Of a stretch of 40,521 nt of DNA, positions 15,812 to 27,904 are shown piece after piece (position 1 is the stretch's first letter; each line of letters begins with the position of its first letter). The stretch comes from Hirudo medicinalis. Its lineage: Eukaryota > Annelida > Clitellata > Hirudinida > Hirudinidae. Under the pieces are notes generated by a model. It made no database searches, had not been told where the DNA came from, and saw nothing but the letters and a program-made list of their open reading frames with translations. Location of the stretch: assembly GCA_011800805.1 (NCBI GenBank), contig MPNW01000796.1, positions 1 to 40,521 of the forward strand, given 5' to 3'. The position numbers were made by a program, and so were the translations under genes.

Positions 15812-16410
15812 GGGATCAGGAAGAAGTCGAGGATGGATCAAGTTGGTCAGCTAGGAGTTCCCACTTCGTGGTTGAGCCCCTACTGCCAACGAGAAGTTTA
15901 TTCAAGCAGAAGACCTGTTTTGAGTTTACTGTTGTGAGGGGTAAGGTGACCTGCTACACTTAAGTTTGGAGGATCTGATAAAGACTGGCAATTTAATCCC
16001 GGAAAGCAGAAACTACTTTATATTGGGAATCAGGAAGAAGTCGAGGATGGATCAAGTTGGTCAGCTAGGAGTTCCCACTTCGTGGTTGAGCCCCTACTGC
16101 CAACAAGAAGATTATTCAAGCAGNNNNNNNNNNNNNNNACTACTTTATATTGGGAATCAGGAAGAAGTCGAGGATGGATCAAGTTGGTCAGCTAGGAGTT
16201 CCCACTTCGTGGTTGAGCCCCTACTGCCAACAAGAAGATTATTCAAGCAGAAGACCTGTTTTGAGATTACTGTTGTGATGGGTAAGGTGAAAGATGCTTG
16301 CAACATATGTCTGGAGGAGCTGATCAAGACTGGCAACCTAATACATGAAAGCAGAAGAATATTGGGAATCAGGAAGAAGTCGAAGATGGATAAAGTTGTC
16401 AAAGCACGTC
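15812..16410 (+). repeat. Tandem repeat of ~213 bp, interrupted by a gap
   Basis: The marker CAGGAAGAAGTCGA recurs at 15,817, 16,031, 16,158 and 16,370. Spacings are 214 and 212 bp except across the N gap. Each unit includes GATGGATCAAGTTGGTCAGC and CCCCTACTGCCAAC. The last copy is truncated and diverged after about 16,390. Open frames through the array (for example 15,966-16,415) cross the gap and are unreliable. A cysteine-containing segment, ACNICLEELIKTGN, occurs once; I do not claim a protein. Confidence 0.85.
16124..16138. other. Assembly gap (15 N)
   Basis: The 112 bases before the gap (16,012-16,123) are identical to the 112 bases after it (16,139-16,250), which suggests two contigs that overlap but were not merged. 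Confidence 0.85.
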
Positions 16411-18646
16411 ATTGAACACAAGGTTTTTTTTAAAGTTGATTATTTTTGTTCTGTTTTATGTAATTAATCTTTAATTAGTTAATTAATGGACAGGTGCAGT
16501 GGATCGCCAAGTTCCCCCATGGCTATGCTTAAGCCGAATATTCTGCTTATGAAGTAAAAATATGCCAAGTTAGATATAGAGGAAGCTTTGATCTGCAATC
16601 ATATAATGTTTTTAGAGCTTCGGTTGGCTTTGTGATTGTTCATTTTTGGTGGAAGCATCAAACTCATGGCGAGGTCTGGTTTTTGTTTAATGCCATGACT
16701 GAGGTTGGGGCTTTTTTGTAACATGATTGTGAATTGAATTTTTAGAATTAGGCACGCGACATCAAAGATGGCAGTTGATTAATGCATAGACTATTAGCAG
16801 ATGGCAGTTATCACTGCATGTGTTAGTTGTACTTTAAAACAATCGTGTAGTTTAACAATAAGTTAATATCATGCTATGATGAGTTGTGAGACTTTAAACT
16901 CTTTACATAAGCTGGAATCGAGGTCATAAGTTCCATTGTTTACATGTAAGTTGCTCGGATGGTCTGTTTGGTTTTTGCGAGTTGGGACTGGTTGAGTTAG
17001 GTAGATTTTGTAGTATTTTTAGTTAATTGGTTGTGCCGATTGGGAGGAAAAGTGACATGTTACAATTTATTTTAATTGTTCGGTAGTAGCTAAGTTATTA
17101 AGAAGCTAGTTTCACGATTGTGGTGTCGCGCTTCTAGTGTATTTTTAGGTTTCTTCATTTTGTCCTTTTATTTCTCATTCGACCTTTGAATCCGAGAGAG
17201 CCTGGAGGTCATGTTAACTTAAAAAAGACAAAGAAAAAGAAGGGAAACGAGGGAAATCTTCCAAGCTTTTCAGTCAGGAAGAGACTCCCTCCATTGGGAA
17301 TGTGGATGAAAAAAGAAGGTGCATTCATGTCATGAAATGGAAGATTGATTCACGATCTCTTGGAACAGATTTCCGGTGAAAGAAGAAGCAGGTCCATGTC
17401 CTTCACTCAGCGAACTGATCTATACCTTGACGAACTAATCGATACTTTGGCAAACTCTTTTAATTTCAAGCCGATTTTTGCAGGACGATTTAGGCTGCAT
17501 TTTCACATTGCTTTAGACATTTTGATTGTTACCAAGACAATAACGAGGCATTTAACTTTTTGTATGTAGTGTATTATATGCTTTAGCACTGGAGAAGGTA
17601 AACTCTTTGGCTTTCTGGCTGTTCGGAGCATTCCGTTGCTGATAATTGACTTTAAAAATATTAATGTTCCAATTCAAGCAATTTTTGCTATTTTTTGGGA
17701 CGAGCTGCTTCATTTCTGCCTTTATAAGTTTATTGTAATTTGACCGATAAAGATTCAGTTGGGTAGACTATGATTTCACTATGCAAATAAACTTATTAAG
17801 AAACGAATTTTTACTGTTTTCGCCAAGTGTTTTCCCGAAAATGTTGCCCGAAAGATGTGAAAGTTTACGGATGGAGTTAACGAAACCGGTCGAACAGTAC
17901 AATGCAAAGTTTGTTGAGCTAGATGTGTACTTTATGTTGCCGATATGGACGTCCACAGAGGGGTGAGGGTTGGGGTGTAACTTGTTGTGGATGTTTGTGT
18001 GCAGGGGGAGTGAAAAAATCCAGTTTTCACGTGGAACTCATATGGATGGCCCCTAAGGTTTTTCTTAATTTTTAAGTTGGTTCCTCCAACTTAATTTTTT
18101 TTATAGCGGTTTGATGGAGGTTTATTGCGTCTCGACTCCTTGTTCTAACAACTACATTTTGTCAGATATATTTTAAATTGTTCCATCGAAACTTTATAGC
18201 CTCATAGTCCATTCGTCAAAAGTGACGAAACTCTAAGTGGCATTNNNNCATTCAAAGTGCCATTTTCTACACAGTTTCCACGTATTATTGTCTTTATTTT
18301 ATGTATCTAAGTGTATTTATTGAAGATCAGGCTTCATCTCTCATTCCATTCAAAAAATAGATTTATGAGACCACCAGTGTTTGATTAACGAAAATACTCT
18401 AGCCTATTGACTATTAGCTATCTTTTTCAATTTATTTCACTACCCCTGATGCTCTTCCTTGTGTCCTTCTCAAAGTCCTTCCTTAATTGCTCGTTTCAAA
18501 CTTAAAAGAATTACTCAATACCATTGTATAGTGTTTTCATCATTCCAATATTATTCCCTTTGCTGACCTTCCACAATTAAACAGAGGAAGGGGACAAAAA
18601 TCTGATAGTTCAAATAAGCAACGAAATAATTTGCAGTTGACATTAA
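16411..18646. other. Spacer, no supported gene
   Basis: Contains a 4-N gap at 18,245-18,248. A plus frame at 17,345-17,569 (MIHDLLEQISGERRSRSMSF) and the A-rich tract before it look mildly coding, but no family or splice structure is recognisable. Confidence 0.45.
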
Positions 18647-18652
18647 TTTATT
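18647..18652 (-). terminator. Probable poly(A) signal of the macroglobulin gene
   Basis: AATAAA on the minus strand, about 230 bp beyond the stop codon at 18,883. Confidence 0.45.
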
Positions 18653-18882
18653 GCAATAAATTTAGTTCAATGTCATGTCATTGATTTAAGCCAAAATTCA
18701 AGGAAAGATGTCGTTTGGTTCATGTTTTCAACTTGACTCAACTTTGTCTCCACCGTAAGGTTTGTTGACAGATTTGTCTGAAGAACAAATTGAAATTGTG
18801 AATATAAGTATAAAAAAAAACTATCAAATTAAAAGTATATTAAATCGCAAAAGAGTGTACCTGTTAAAAAATGACAAATTAA

Positions 18883-21800
18883 TCAACATTTTACAGCACC
18901 TGGTTCAGCAGTAGAGTACAGTTTGACGAATCTTGGTGCAAGGTTTCCAACTTGGTACACCCTGTCCAAACACAGATCCTCACATGATGGTTCCGAAGGT
19001 TTCACCTGAAAATAAAAAAAAAAAATTTTATTTTCATGTGTTTGCTGCATATCAACTACCATAACAAAAGAATTGCTTGAAGTACTGGGTTCAAGAGCAG
19101 GTAAACTTTATCGTCCTTTTTAAGAACCAGTTTGCTGGACTTGCGTTGGAACTTCTCCATGTTGAACTCGTAACCGCTGAGGAGAGACACTTCAACAACG
19201 AGAAGATCGCTTGGCTCTTTTTCCAAGTTTCTGTTAATTAAAATTTGTACCTTCACTGTCGAACTTAAATCAGCGTTTGAATAATGTAATAATGTAATGG
19301 TTTTGCTTGAGTTACGACAACTTAGAGATCATTATATAGTCACGTTAAGAACACTTTCATGTGAGTTTATTTAACTTACACGGCGCAGACTTTCAATTGG
19401 AGATTTTCAGGATCACTCTCTGTCACCTCGACTTTCAAATCAAATGAAGTTGGTCTGCTGGGTTGAATGGCCTCGTTGAACACAGGAATACTCTGGAAGA
19501 TTAAATTAAAAAATCAAATTAAACTAAAAAAATTCATGAAATTACAAACAAACCTGCACGAGGAGGACACCTTCTCCCGACGATTCCACTTTCAGAGGAG
19601 AAGCGAGTTTCATGTTGGAGTGCTTTATAAATCAACATTAGCACAGTTTTATAAGAACTTAATATATTATTTGGTGAACATAAAAAAAGCAAAAAATCTC
19701 ACGTCAAAATACAGGCTTCCAACAAAGAAGGGGCTGAGGACTTTCAATGAATATTGCTTCTTGTTCGACAAGGTGACGTTGACATCGACGTTGACATGTT
19801 CGTGTTCGTGGTAGTCATTGTAGAGACGGAAGTACTGCGACAGAGCCTTCAATGCGACAAACGAGTCCTGAAATTAACAATTACTTGTTAAACCATCAGC
19901 TATAATTTATTTATTACAATATTTTACCTCAGTTCCGTCAAATATTCCACCGAGTTTTATTGATCTCAGAACGAAGTTGACGAAGGGTCTTGCACCATTC
20001 AAGTCGTTCATGGCCAGAAAAGTCAGTATGGCATAAGATGTTGCTGCAACAGACGACGACTGTTCTCTATTATTCTCTTCTTCTCCAACTCTCCAACAAT
20101 CTTCGTTGGCTTCGAAAGAATATCATTAAAAAGGTAATTAGGTTTTTCTCTTTAGAAATTCTTTGAGGCCGAACTTATATCGCGACATTATTTGAAAGTA
20201 CCTTCGTGAACCATCAGTTTGTCCCTTCTTCTCAGAACTTCGAAGACCTTGTCACTTTTGGCAAGAGTCAGAGCATAGGAGGCAAGATTGAGAGAATAAG
20301 GATCCTTGTCGAGATCTCCCTTCAATGTGACTATTTCAACGTACTCCACTGATTTCTTGGTCACTGATTCCACCAGTTTCGCTAGTTCTTCAGGAAGCTG
20401 CTCAATTATTTAACGGGTTGTTACAAATTATTATTCTCATTATTTATTCCTTAAATTAATTATTAAATACTTACCTCAAGAGTTTTTAAAGCTTCGAGTA
20501 GTGAGGCGACCACTTGTGATGTCAATAGAACATGATGAGATCCCTCATCCTGTTTGAATCAGTAAATTACAAATTATAATTTCATTTGAAATTCAGTGAA
20601 AATTTCATCACATGTTGTACCACGTCGTCTGCATCTTCAACAAAAGATCCGTCTTCCAGCTGCTGTTTGGCCAACCACTCGACAGTTTTGGCAACATCTT
20701 TTTCGTCCCAAGAAATCACTTTTCTCAACAAAACTGCAGATTCCAGCATGAAAGAAGTGAGTCTACAACATTCAGTTCAGTAATATCATTGATTGTACTT
20801 CTTTTTCGTTAAATCTTAAAGTTGTCCTACCTGACATCACCGGATTGTTTCGGATAGGAAGAGTATGATCCATCTTCATTCTTTACCTCCAACTGGTATT
20901 GCAGAGCTAAAACAGTTTATAATATTGTTCACTAAGAAAGTATTTTTTAAAAGCTGGAAACCAAACTTACAATCTCTCACGGACATGATGCATTCGTCTC
21001 TATTCACCAGATCACGATTCGACGAGCCTGTTTTCTCAGAATTGTCGAACAGTGAGTTGTTGGAGATGTGTTCGACAACATTGGTAGCCAGGGCAAACCA
21101 TAATTTCGTTCCTTCTAGAGTTCTTGAATCTAAGAAGTCTTGGCAAATATACTCAAATGCTGGACCCAAAGGATGACCTATAACATCAAATTGCATTCGA
21201 ATTATTAATCTTTTGATAATATATAATATTATATTAATAATTTAAAAGATTGTTAATCATAAAAAATAATTGGTAATATTAATGGTAACATTTCAATGCA
21301 AACCAGATACCGTAGATTAGGACAAGAGCTCGTTCTGAGTTTTCTATGGGATTTGTGATGTTCTTTGGGACGTCAACATGAAGGACTTGGTCTCCGTTGA
21401 AATTGTCGAGCATCAAACTTTCTGTCAACATTACTGGATGTCCTTGGTACTACAATTAACGTACAATGTATACATTACTTAAAATTAATTAATGATGTCA
21501 CAAGGCGTACTTTAAGTGTGATTGATGAGTTGAGTTTGTGATGGACACCGTCTGCAACTACTTCGACTTTAAATTTAAGTGCTTTTTGTCTGCTTGGCGA
21601 GGTCTTAAATGGAACTGCAACCACGGCCAGCTGGTTGGGTTTCAGCTGAAATGATCAATTCGTTGTTGAGATCAATTTTTATTCGATACAAATTATTTAT
21701 CATAATTAGCAATTATAAATTTATTATTATAATCAATCCAATATCTCAAATATTCGTGAAACAACAACTCACAACAACTTCTCTTTTAATTTCTTCTCCA

Positions 21801-24800
21801 GTGTCATTCTCTTCCTTCTTCCTAAGCATCCCAGTTTCCTTCACAGTCACTTCAACCTGCAAACATCATAACATGCTTCAATGCAAATCTTACTTTTGAA
21901 TAAGGTTAGAATATACGCGTTTGTATATTTATCAAGCATAAATTAAGACTTGCTTTGGCTTCTTTATCCTGGTTGTTGAACAGGTGTACTTCCAAAAGGA
22001 CCTCCTCACCTCGTAAGAGGGATTCTGGATGCCTCAACGAAGCCAACACTTTAGATGTGGACGTGAACTGAAAAATAAAATAACTTTTTAAAAAGCAGGA
22101 AATATCTTTTAAATTTTTGAGGCATTTACTCAGTAATTATCACAAAATAATTGTATGTCGTAGTGTAATCAGTCTAATGTAATGAAGAACTGCCCAACAA
22201 CGTCAACAAACTTACCTGAACAGGTCTATCGACAACAACAAGACTCTTTCCGGGTCTGACACCAAAAGCAGCAACAGTGTAAAGTCTTGCATCCAAGGGG
22301 AGAACCAAACGGAGCGTCTCTTCACCTGATGGTCTGAAATAAAAATCGCCCATTGATGCGAATGTGCACTAATGTGAATGTTGCATCACTGCAAAATTCA
22401 TGACTGCTTAGTTCTTGTAAAACAAGTTTCAATGCTGGTTGCCTGTAAAATAAATCATCGGGTTTTCGTTAAACTTAAAATTAAAAGCTAAATACGCAAA
22501 TTACGAATCTAATTATTGCATCTAATTGAATCCAATTATTAATATAATTCCCATAATATCAAACCTTAAACACAACCGACTAACCCTACACCAACTTTCA
22601 GCCTCCATAGTTTCAAATCAAATTCCTCAATGACGTCCAAACTTGACGGTTCAAGGTCATCCAGTGTTCCATTTCTGTGAGCGGGAACAGGCCACTGTTT
22701 GCCTGAAAGTTGTAAACACAATTTAGAAGTATGCATGAAGTTGTTTTGTAGTGGTGTTGTATTAATACTAAATTAACATGTATTAATGTTTAATTAAGCA
22801 AATACTGCCTAAAGGCCGATCCTTATCTTGTACAAACATGTTTACAAATGTTTTGAAAACAGTAAATAATGAAAATAAAAATATATTTTGCATTATGCAT
22901 CACACAAGTCAATTCAACTTACTCGGGTCGACGAATAAAAGTCCGTCAGACAGCAGGATACTTTCTGATTCCTGTGAAAGATGTCGTGTGAATTACTTAC
23001 TTATAACTAATTAATAATATTCAATAATGTTAGTATTAGTTATTCAATAATATTATTATTAGTTATTTAGTTGGGTGACACAGTATCAACTCACATTGTG
23101 CACTCTTTGGGAATCAGGAGCCAAAGAAGGAATGGTTGAAATACTTTCACCGAACCCATCCACGGTACGAGAGAAATGTGATGAATTCAAGTTGCCAAGG
23201 TATCTCGACATCTTCTCGTGAGCCTTTAAAGACAAAAATATATATAATTAATATTTATATTTATATTTTATTAGAAATATTTTTTTAAATTTATTGAATC
23301 ATCTTTGATTCGTAATTTTCTAAAAATTTGTAACAAACTAACAGTAAGTTTACGGAGTTCCTGTTCTTTCGGTTCAAAGACGAGGTGATCGGAAACAGTC
23401 AGAAGATGAACGTTGGTGAAGGGCTCTGCTTTGACAAGCAGTTCAACAACTCCTCCTAATTCAACAACTTCTGAATTCACCAAGACTTCCAGCTGAATTT
23501 AAAATAATAAATGGAAATTAATTAAAATCTAAAGATAAATGTCAATTAACAATTAATTCTTACAGGACTTTCCCGCCTTTGTTCGACAACAAATCGGAGA
23601 CTGTCGGACAGGATTTCATTGCTTGGACTGAGAACTTCAACAACGAGACGAGGAGTGGACAAAAGATGGCTGACATTTTGTGGGAGGACCAGAGAGAGAT
23701 TGTGTTTTGTTGATGGAGCGGGAGCCACCAACTTTCCGGAGAGAACCAACCCTGGTGGACAGAAAATCTGGTAGAGGACCTCGCTGGTGGGAAACGATGA
23801 TTCGACCTTGACCTTCAGTGTTTCACCGATCTAAATAAAATATTCATTGGAGCATATGATTTTTGAAGTAACTTCATAAAGCGATGTTTCACTCACAACA
23901 ACTTTTGGTGGTCTTTGATCCACCAAGACCTGGAGGAAGTGTCCGTCTTTGTTCTGTGTGGAAAATGGTAGTAGTCCTTTCAGGTGAGCTTCTACAACCT
24001 TACCAGATTCTTTGTCCTCAAATTGGGCCTAAAATATTAAAGCAGTTAAGAATTATTTAAAATAAATGCTGATAGGTTTTAATTTTTGTTGAAAATAATT
24101 TTTACTTCGAGTTCAAGTTTGTTGTCTTCCTTGGGAACCTTGAATGAAAACTCGCCGAGGGAGTTTGGTTTGAGTTTCAGAGTGAGTTTGTCTTCTCTTG
24201 GACTTTCTGATGATGGAGTGTAGTGCTTGACCTTGACTGTCACCTCTTTCTCCTCGGAACTGAGTGGAAGAACTTCATCGACTGGCTTCAGCAAGACCTG
24301 ATGTGAAATGTAAGAATACGATCAAGGAATATTCTATAAGGTAAATTAACAAGTATTTGTTGTCTCACTTGTCCAACGTACGACAGACCAGGCTTGAAGA
24401 AGACAGGAGTGAATTCGCTGAAGAACAAAACGTGAGATTGATCGACGAAGGTGACAAGGACATTTTTGGTGACAGGAACCACCAGGTTTGATTTCTTTCC
24501 ATCTTTACTTTCTTCCTCCTTCTCACCATCACTTTTTCTTATTTCTTCACATAGAGGACGCGTTTCTTCCACCTTAACTGAGACTTTGATCTCGTGTCCT
24601 ACCAGGGGTTCTTCTGTTTTCATGCCCAATACTTGTTTGATTTCATCAGGTTTCAGTGAAAACTCCTTGTAACCAGCTACGAGCTATTAAAAGTATTACG
24701 AAATACTATCAAATTTTCGTATTTTCTTAAATTGATAACGTTTTTAATTTCTTTCAAAAAGTAAAAAAGAAGCGCCACGAAATTTTACTTCAACTGGAGG

Positions 24801-26635
24801 CAATGAGCCGAGTTTTGTTTTGTTTCCGATGGAAAGTTGCAGTTCCACCTTTCCTTTCAATGGGACTCCGGAATGAAGGCTAATAATGAAAATGACGATA
24901 ATATCATTTATATTTATTTAGGGGCAGTGATGTGGAAATGTTAGTTTAAGTTAGCTCAGAAGATTGCTCTACTGCATGTGTCGGTCTAAGCAGTGATCAC
25001 AATGTGTCTGTGGAGATCGCAACAAGCGACCATGGGAAAAGGCGCTATATAAATGGTTGGTAGGTGTCCAGGATGCTTACTTTCACTGGAATACAGTAAT
25101 ATATGTCTATAAGAATGATAACAAATTAAAGCAACGATTACCTGGCCACCACACAGAGATCCAGGTTGGGACTTTTGCTTTCATCACCTGAGTGGAGAGT
25201 ATGATACCTGGGAGATCTTACTTCAACCAGGAACAATTCTTTGTCTGAAACAAAATTTGATGAAATATTTTAAAACCACTTTTCTTTGAATAATTTTCTC
25301 ACCGTAAGGTCCTCCAGGTCGTTCAACTTCAAATGTGTGGTTGACCACCTGCTTCTAAAATAAGAAAAATATATTTTCAGAATTCAAGTGCAATCAAATT
25401 TATGAATAACTGCTGGCATAACTTTGTACTCACGTGACTTTCGAATGCGAGAACCATTTCACCTGGACGTGAAAGTAATGGGATGAAATAATCTTTCCTG
25501 GACACACCTGAGTAGGAATAAAAACAATTATTAAATATTTTCATGCTCGAGAATATTTCACAAAGTAATAAACCAACAATCGTTTATTTTATAAATTGCA
25601 AACCTTCTTCAGTAACGGCATTCAACCATTTGAAGAGCGTAACATCTTTTGAGTTCTTAGAAGAAAAATAATGTTAATATTAATGAGGTATTTATGACCA
25701 CACATCATGAAATCATGTTCTAAAATCTCACATGGATGGAGAGGTTGAAAGGCTCCAAGTGCGGTTTCAATTCTTGAGTGAGGACAAGAGAGTCGACCAA
25801 CACTGAAAGAAATATTTAATTAATTAGTTAGTAAATAATTTATTTATTTGTAATTAGTTAATAATTTATTTATTTAATTAATCATTTACAACTATTTTAA
25901 CATCAACAAACCAAGCTCTCCAGGGCGGTACTTCAGTTTGTCAGTGAGAATGGACACCAAGAGTTCCCTTCTTCCAGTTGGAACTTCGACTGAACGAGAA
26001 AACTTGAAGCAGGAACATGATTCGACCTTGAGAACTGATTTTTCTCCCAGTGACCTCTCGTCGGATTGGACCTGTTGAATCAATTAAGTTGTTGTTGTTA
26101 ATAAACTTAAAATAATAAGAACAAATAACATTTCCATGGCAATGAAAAGTATTTCAGATATTTTATCAAGATTAACAGCTAACCAAGATTTTCAGCGTTT
26201 TGGAGAAACCTGCAAATTGAATTGAGTCATTTAGAAATTTACAGTTAGTGAAAAATTAAGATATATCTAAAAAAAATACTCACTTTTTGGAGTTTTGTCC
26301 AGATCAATTTTCCATACAGAACGATGCCATAGGTGGTCGTCAGCTGAAACACTGAGATCGAGGACGCATTCATCGGGCTCTTTGTCCTCTTCCTCGGAGT
26401 CAGATCGGACGAGATCGAGCAGGTGCAGGTCAATCAGGAATTCAGAGCCAGGTACGAGAACGTCGCTTGTAACGACGACGTAGGACCTGAAAAATTTATA
26501 AAGACATTAAAACTGTCACCTCAATTATCAAAACACACTTTCAACATACGTGTTGGACGTTGGGACAGCATGGAAGGCCAAACTGGAAGCCACGAACGCT
26601 GCCAACAAGAAAAGGCACAAAGGACTTCTTCCCAT
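18883..26635 (-). CDS. Alpha-2-macroglobulin/TEP-family protein lacking the thioester
   Basis: Thirty-four exons join in phase to 1,453 aa, the normal length for this family. It starts with a signal peptide (MGRSPLCLFLLAAFVASSLA). MG1 has YVVTSDVLVPGSEF and an unusual acidic insert (SDSEEEDKEPDE). MG2 has LTDKLKYRPGELV (family QTDKxxYxPG). MG3-MG7 follow, then a CUB/TED region with DGSYSSY and WDEKDVAKTVEWLAKQQ, and a C-terminal receptor-binding domain ending in LYSTAEPGAVKC. The GCGEQ thioester motif is replaced (residues ~973-979). There is no anaphylatoxin cysteine cluster and no NTR domain, so it is not C3/C4/C5. No obvious bait region is seen between MG6 and LKLWRLKVGVG. Members are secreted or surface proteins that trap proteases or tag microbes; without the thioester, covalent binding is not expected. 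The alternative C-terminus splices within the last exon to an exon ending at 18,728. Function in this animal is inferred from family only. Confidence 0.93.
20831..21177 (-). other. TED region where the thioester should be
   Basis: The exon opens with GHPLGPAFEYICQDFLDSRT, aligning with the family block that leads into GCGEQNM. The aligned positions (21,121-21,101) read TLEGTKL: Leu in place of the reactive Cys and Thr in place of the Gln. Flanking helices are intact, so the domain fold is probably kept. Comparable losses are known in C5 and insect Mcr. Confidence 0.85.
21857..21953 (-). other. GC-AG intron
   Basis: The reading frame ends ...DKEAK and continues VEVTVKE. The only phase-compatible donor is AAA|GCAAGT, the standard GC-donor consensus; the acceptor is TTTGCAG. 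The nearby GT would introduce a stop codon. Confidence 0.8.
24905..25065 (+). mobile_element. SINE-like element in a macroglobulin intron
   Basis: GTTAGCTCAGAAGATTGCTC resembles a tRNA A box (TAGCTCAG..GG). The right end, GGGAAAAGGCGCTATATAAA, recurs in the other orientation at 28,039-28,110. This intron is longer than most of its neighbours, as expected from an insertion. Confidence 0.6.
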
Positions 26636-26695
26636 CTGTGAATAAAAACAACAATTTATTTAAAATAGAAGAATTCATTGCAAGGAAAACCTCAC
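26636..26695 (-). other. Probable 5' UTR intron of the macroglobulin gene
   Basis: TTTATTCACAG sits directly before the ATG, and a good donor (TTCGAG|GTGAGG) lies 60 bp upstream. The first, non-coding exon would run from roughly 26,735 to 26,696. Confidence 0.6.
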
Positions 26696-26763
26696 CTCGA
26701 ATATAACAAGAAATCGCAAGGAGCAATTTTTGTTACAGCCTGCCAATGGTCTCTTCTCTGTTG

Positions 26764-26771
26764 CTTTTATA
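26764..26771 (-). promoter_or_regulatory. TATA box of the macroglobulin gene
   Basis: TATAAAAG on the minus strand, 129 bp before the ATG. With the usual ~30 bp spacing, transcription would start near 26,735, leaving a 5' UTR exon of about 40 nt before the UTR donor. Confidence 0.65.
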
Positions 26772-27800
26772 GACGGTACGATCGATGACAAATTGATTTT
26801 GAAAGTTCTAATTAAAACTTGCCTTGGAGTTCACTATCGACACATTTCATCAGAAAACGCCTCGATAGAATATTCATAATTACACATAAATATATAACGT
26901 AATTATGACGTAGTGAAGTATATTATACAAATAATAACAGCGCATAATAAACTTGCAACCTATTTATTAGCTCACAATCGGTGTAAGAGAGCAACAAATT
27001 TGAAATAATTGCATTAATTATAGTAAAAACTTTATAAATTTAGAGAAACAGAGAAGTCAACCATTATACAATATTGAGGGTTCATTCCATAGCAGATAAT
27101 AATAATAATAATAATAATAATAATTTGGATAATTATTAATATTATTTAATTATTGATTGTATTCAGAACAAACATTGCTCGATATTATTGTATTATTGTT
27201 ACTAAAAATAATTTAATGAATAATATGTAATAAAAGTTATTATGTAATAAATAATTAATATTTTTAATTAATAAATATGCTTATTACATAAAAATAACTT
27301 AATGTTAATATTCACTCAACACGTTTATTTAATAACAATGAGACGATTAGTTAATAATTTAAATTTACAATTGTAATGTAATTAATTGTAATTTTTTATA
27401 ATTTTAATTTAAATATAATTATTGTAATTAATAATTTTAAAACATTAACAATGGTTTAATAATAAATGTTGATTATTCCTTTGATTTGGTATAAATAAAT
27501 TTCATTATGCAATTACTTAACTATTTGGGATTTCATTATTATTATTATTAATAATTGTATTATTGTTATTACTATATTTATTGTTATTATTACTAGTTAT
27601 TGTTATTATTACGAAGCAATTCCAGAGAAACTGCTTCCATTTTTCTTCAAGATAAAGTTAAAAGATTCAATGTTTAAACTAAGTAACTGGACTGACACAC
27701 GGGTAATGCTGGAGATAATAAATGATGTTATTATTATCATCATCATTGCCATCGTCATCATCGTCATCGTCTCGTTGTTATTATTGTTATCATTATTATT
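26772..27800. other. AT-rich spacer with ATT and CAT/CGT microsatellites
   Basis: (AAT)n at about 27,098-27,125, ATT-rich tracts at 27,535-27,610, and a mixed CAT/CGT run at 27,737-27,772. No gene seen. The proximal part is presumably the upstream regulatory region of the macroglobulin gene. Confidence 0.7.
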
Positions 27801-27895
27801 AAGATGTAAAATGATTGTTATTATTGTTATTATTATTATTAAGATGTAAAATGATTGTTATTATTGTTATTATTATTATTAAGATGTAAAATGAT
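27801..27895. repeat. 40-bp tandem repeat
   Basis: Two full identical copies (27,801-27,840 and 27,841-27,880) and a partial third. Each begins AAGATGTAAAATGATTG and ends in ATT triplets. Confidence 0.95.
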
Positions 27896-27904
27896 GTTCG
27901 GCGT

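Larger units (their letters stand above)
18883..26635 (-). other. Exon map of the macroglobulin gene
   Basis: Coding exons in transcript order (plus-strand coordinates): 26550-26635, 26284-26486, 26184-26209, 25912-26071, 25732-25802, 25604-25655, 25434-25507, 25303-25354, 25142-25244, 24789-24879, 24369-24683, 24106-24297, 23897-24028, 23564-23830, 23343-23492, 23095-23223, 22923-22971, 22585-22702, 22216-22333, 21954-22067, 21773-21856, 21511-21645, 21311-21449, 20971-21177, 20831-20906, 20612-20762, 20475-20549, 20202-20397, 19928-20109, 19703-19867, 19554-19622, 19380-19492, 19086-19230, 18883-19005. Total 4,362 nt. Least certain are the 26-nt third exon (weak GTTAGC donor), the 22585 end (GTTAGT), and the 20612 end (GTGATG; a donor at GTGGTA nine bases earlier in the transcript is also possible). 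Confidence 0.8.

Noticed and set aside
15966..16415. 149-codon frame in the tandem repeat
   Set aside because: It spans the N gap and depends on a probable false duplication.
22340..22450. Extra macroglobulin exon after a TTTTACAG acceptor
   Set aside because: Joining 22585 directly to 22333 gives exact phase and the expected spacing to the conserved Trp; the extra segment would add a stop or break the frame.
18883..26635. Complement C3/C5 identity
   Set aside because: No anaphylatoxin six-cysteine domain, no NTR domain and no basic processing site were seen.
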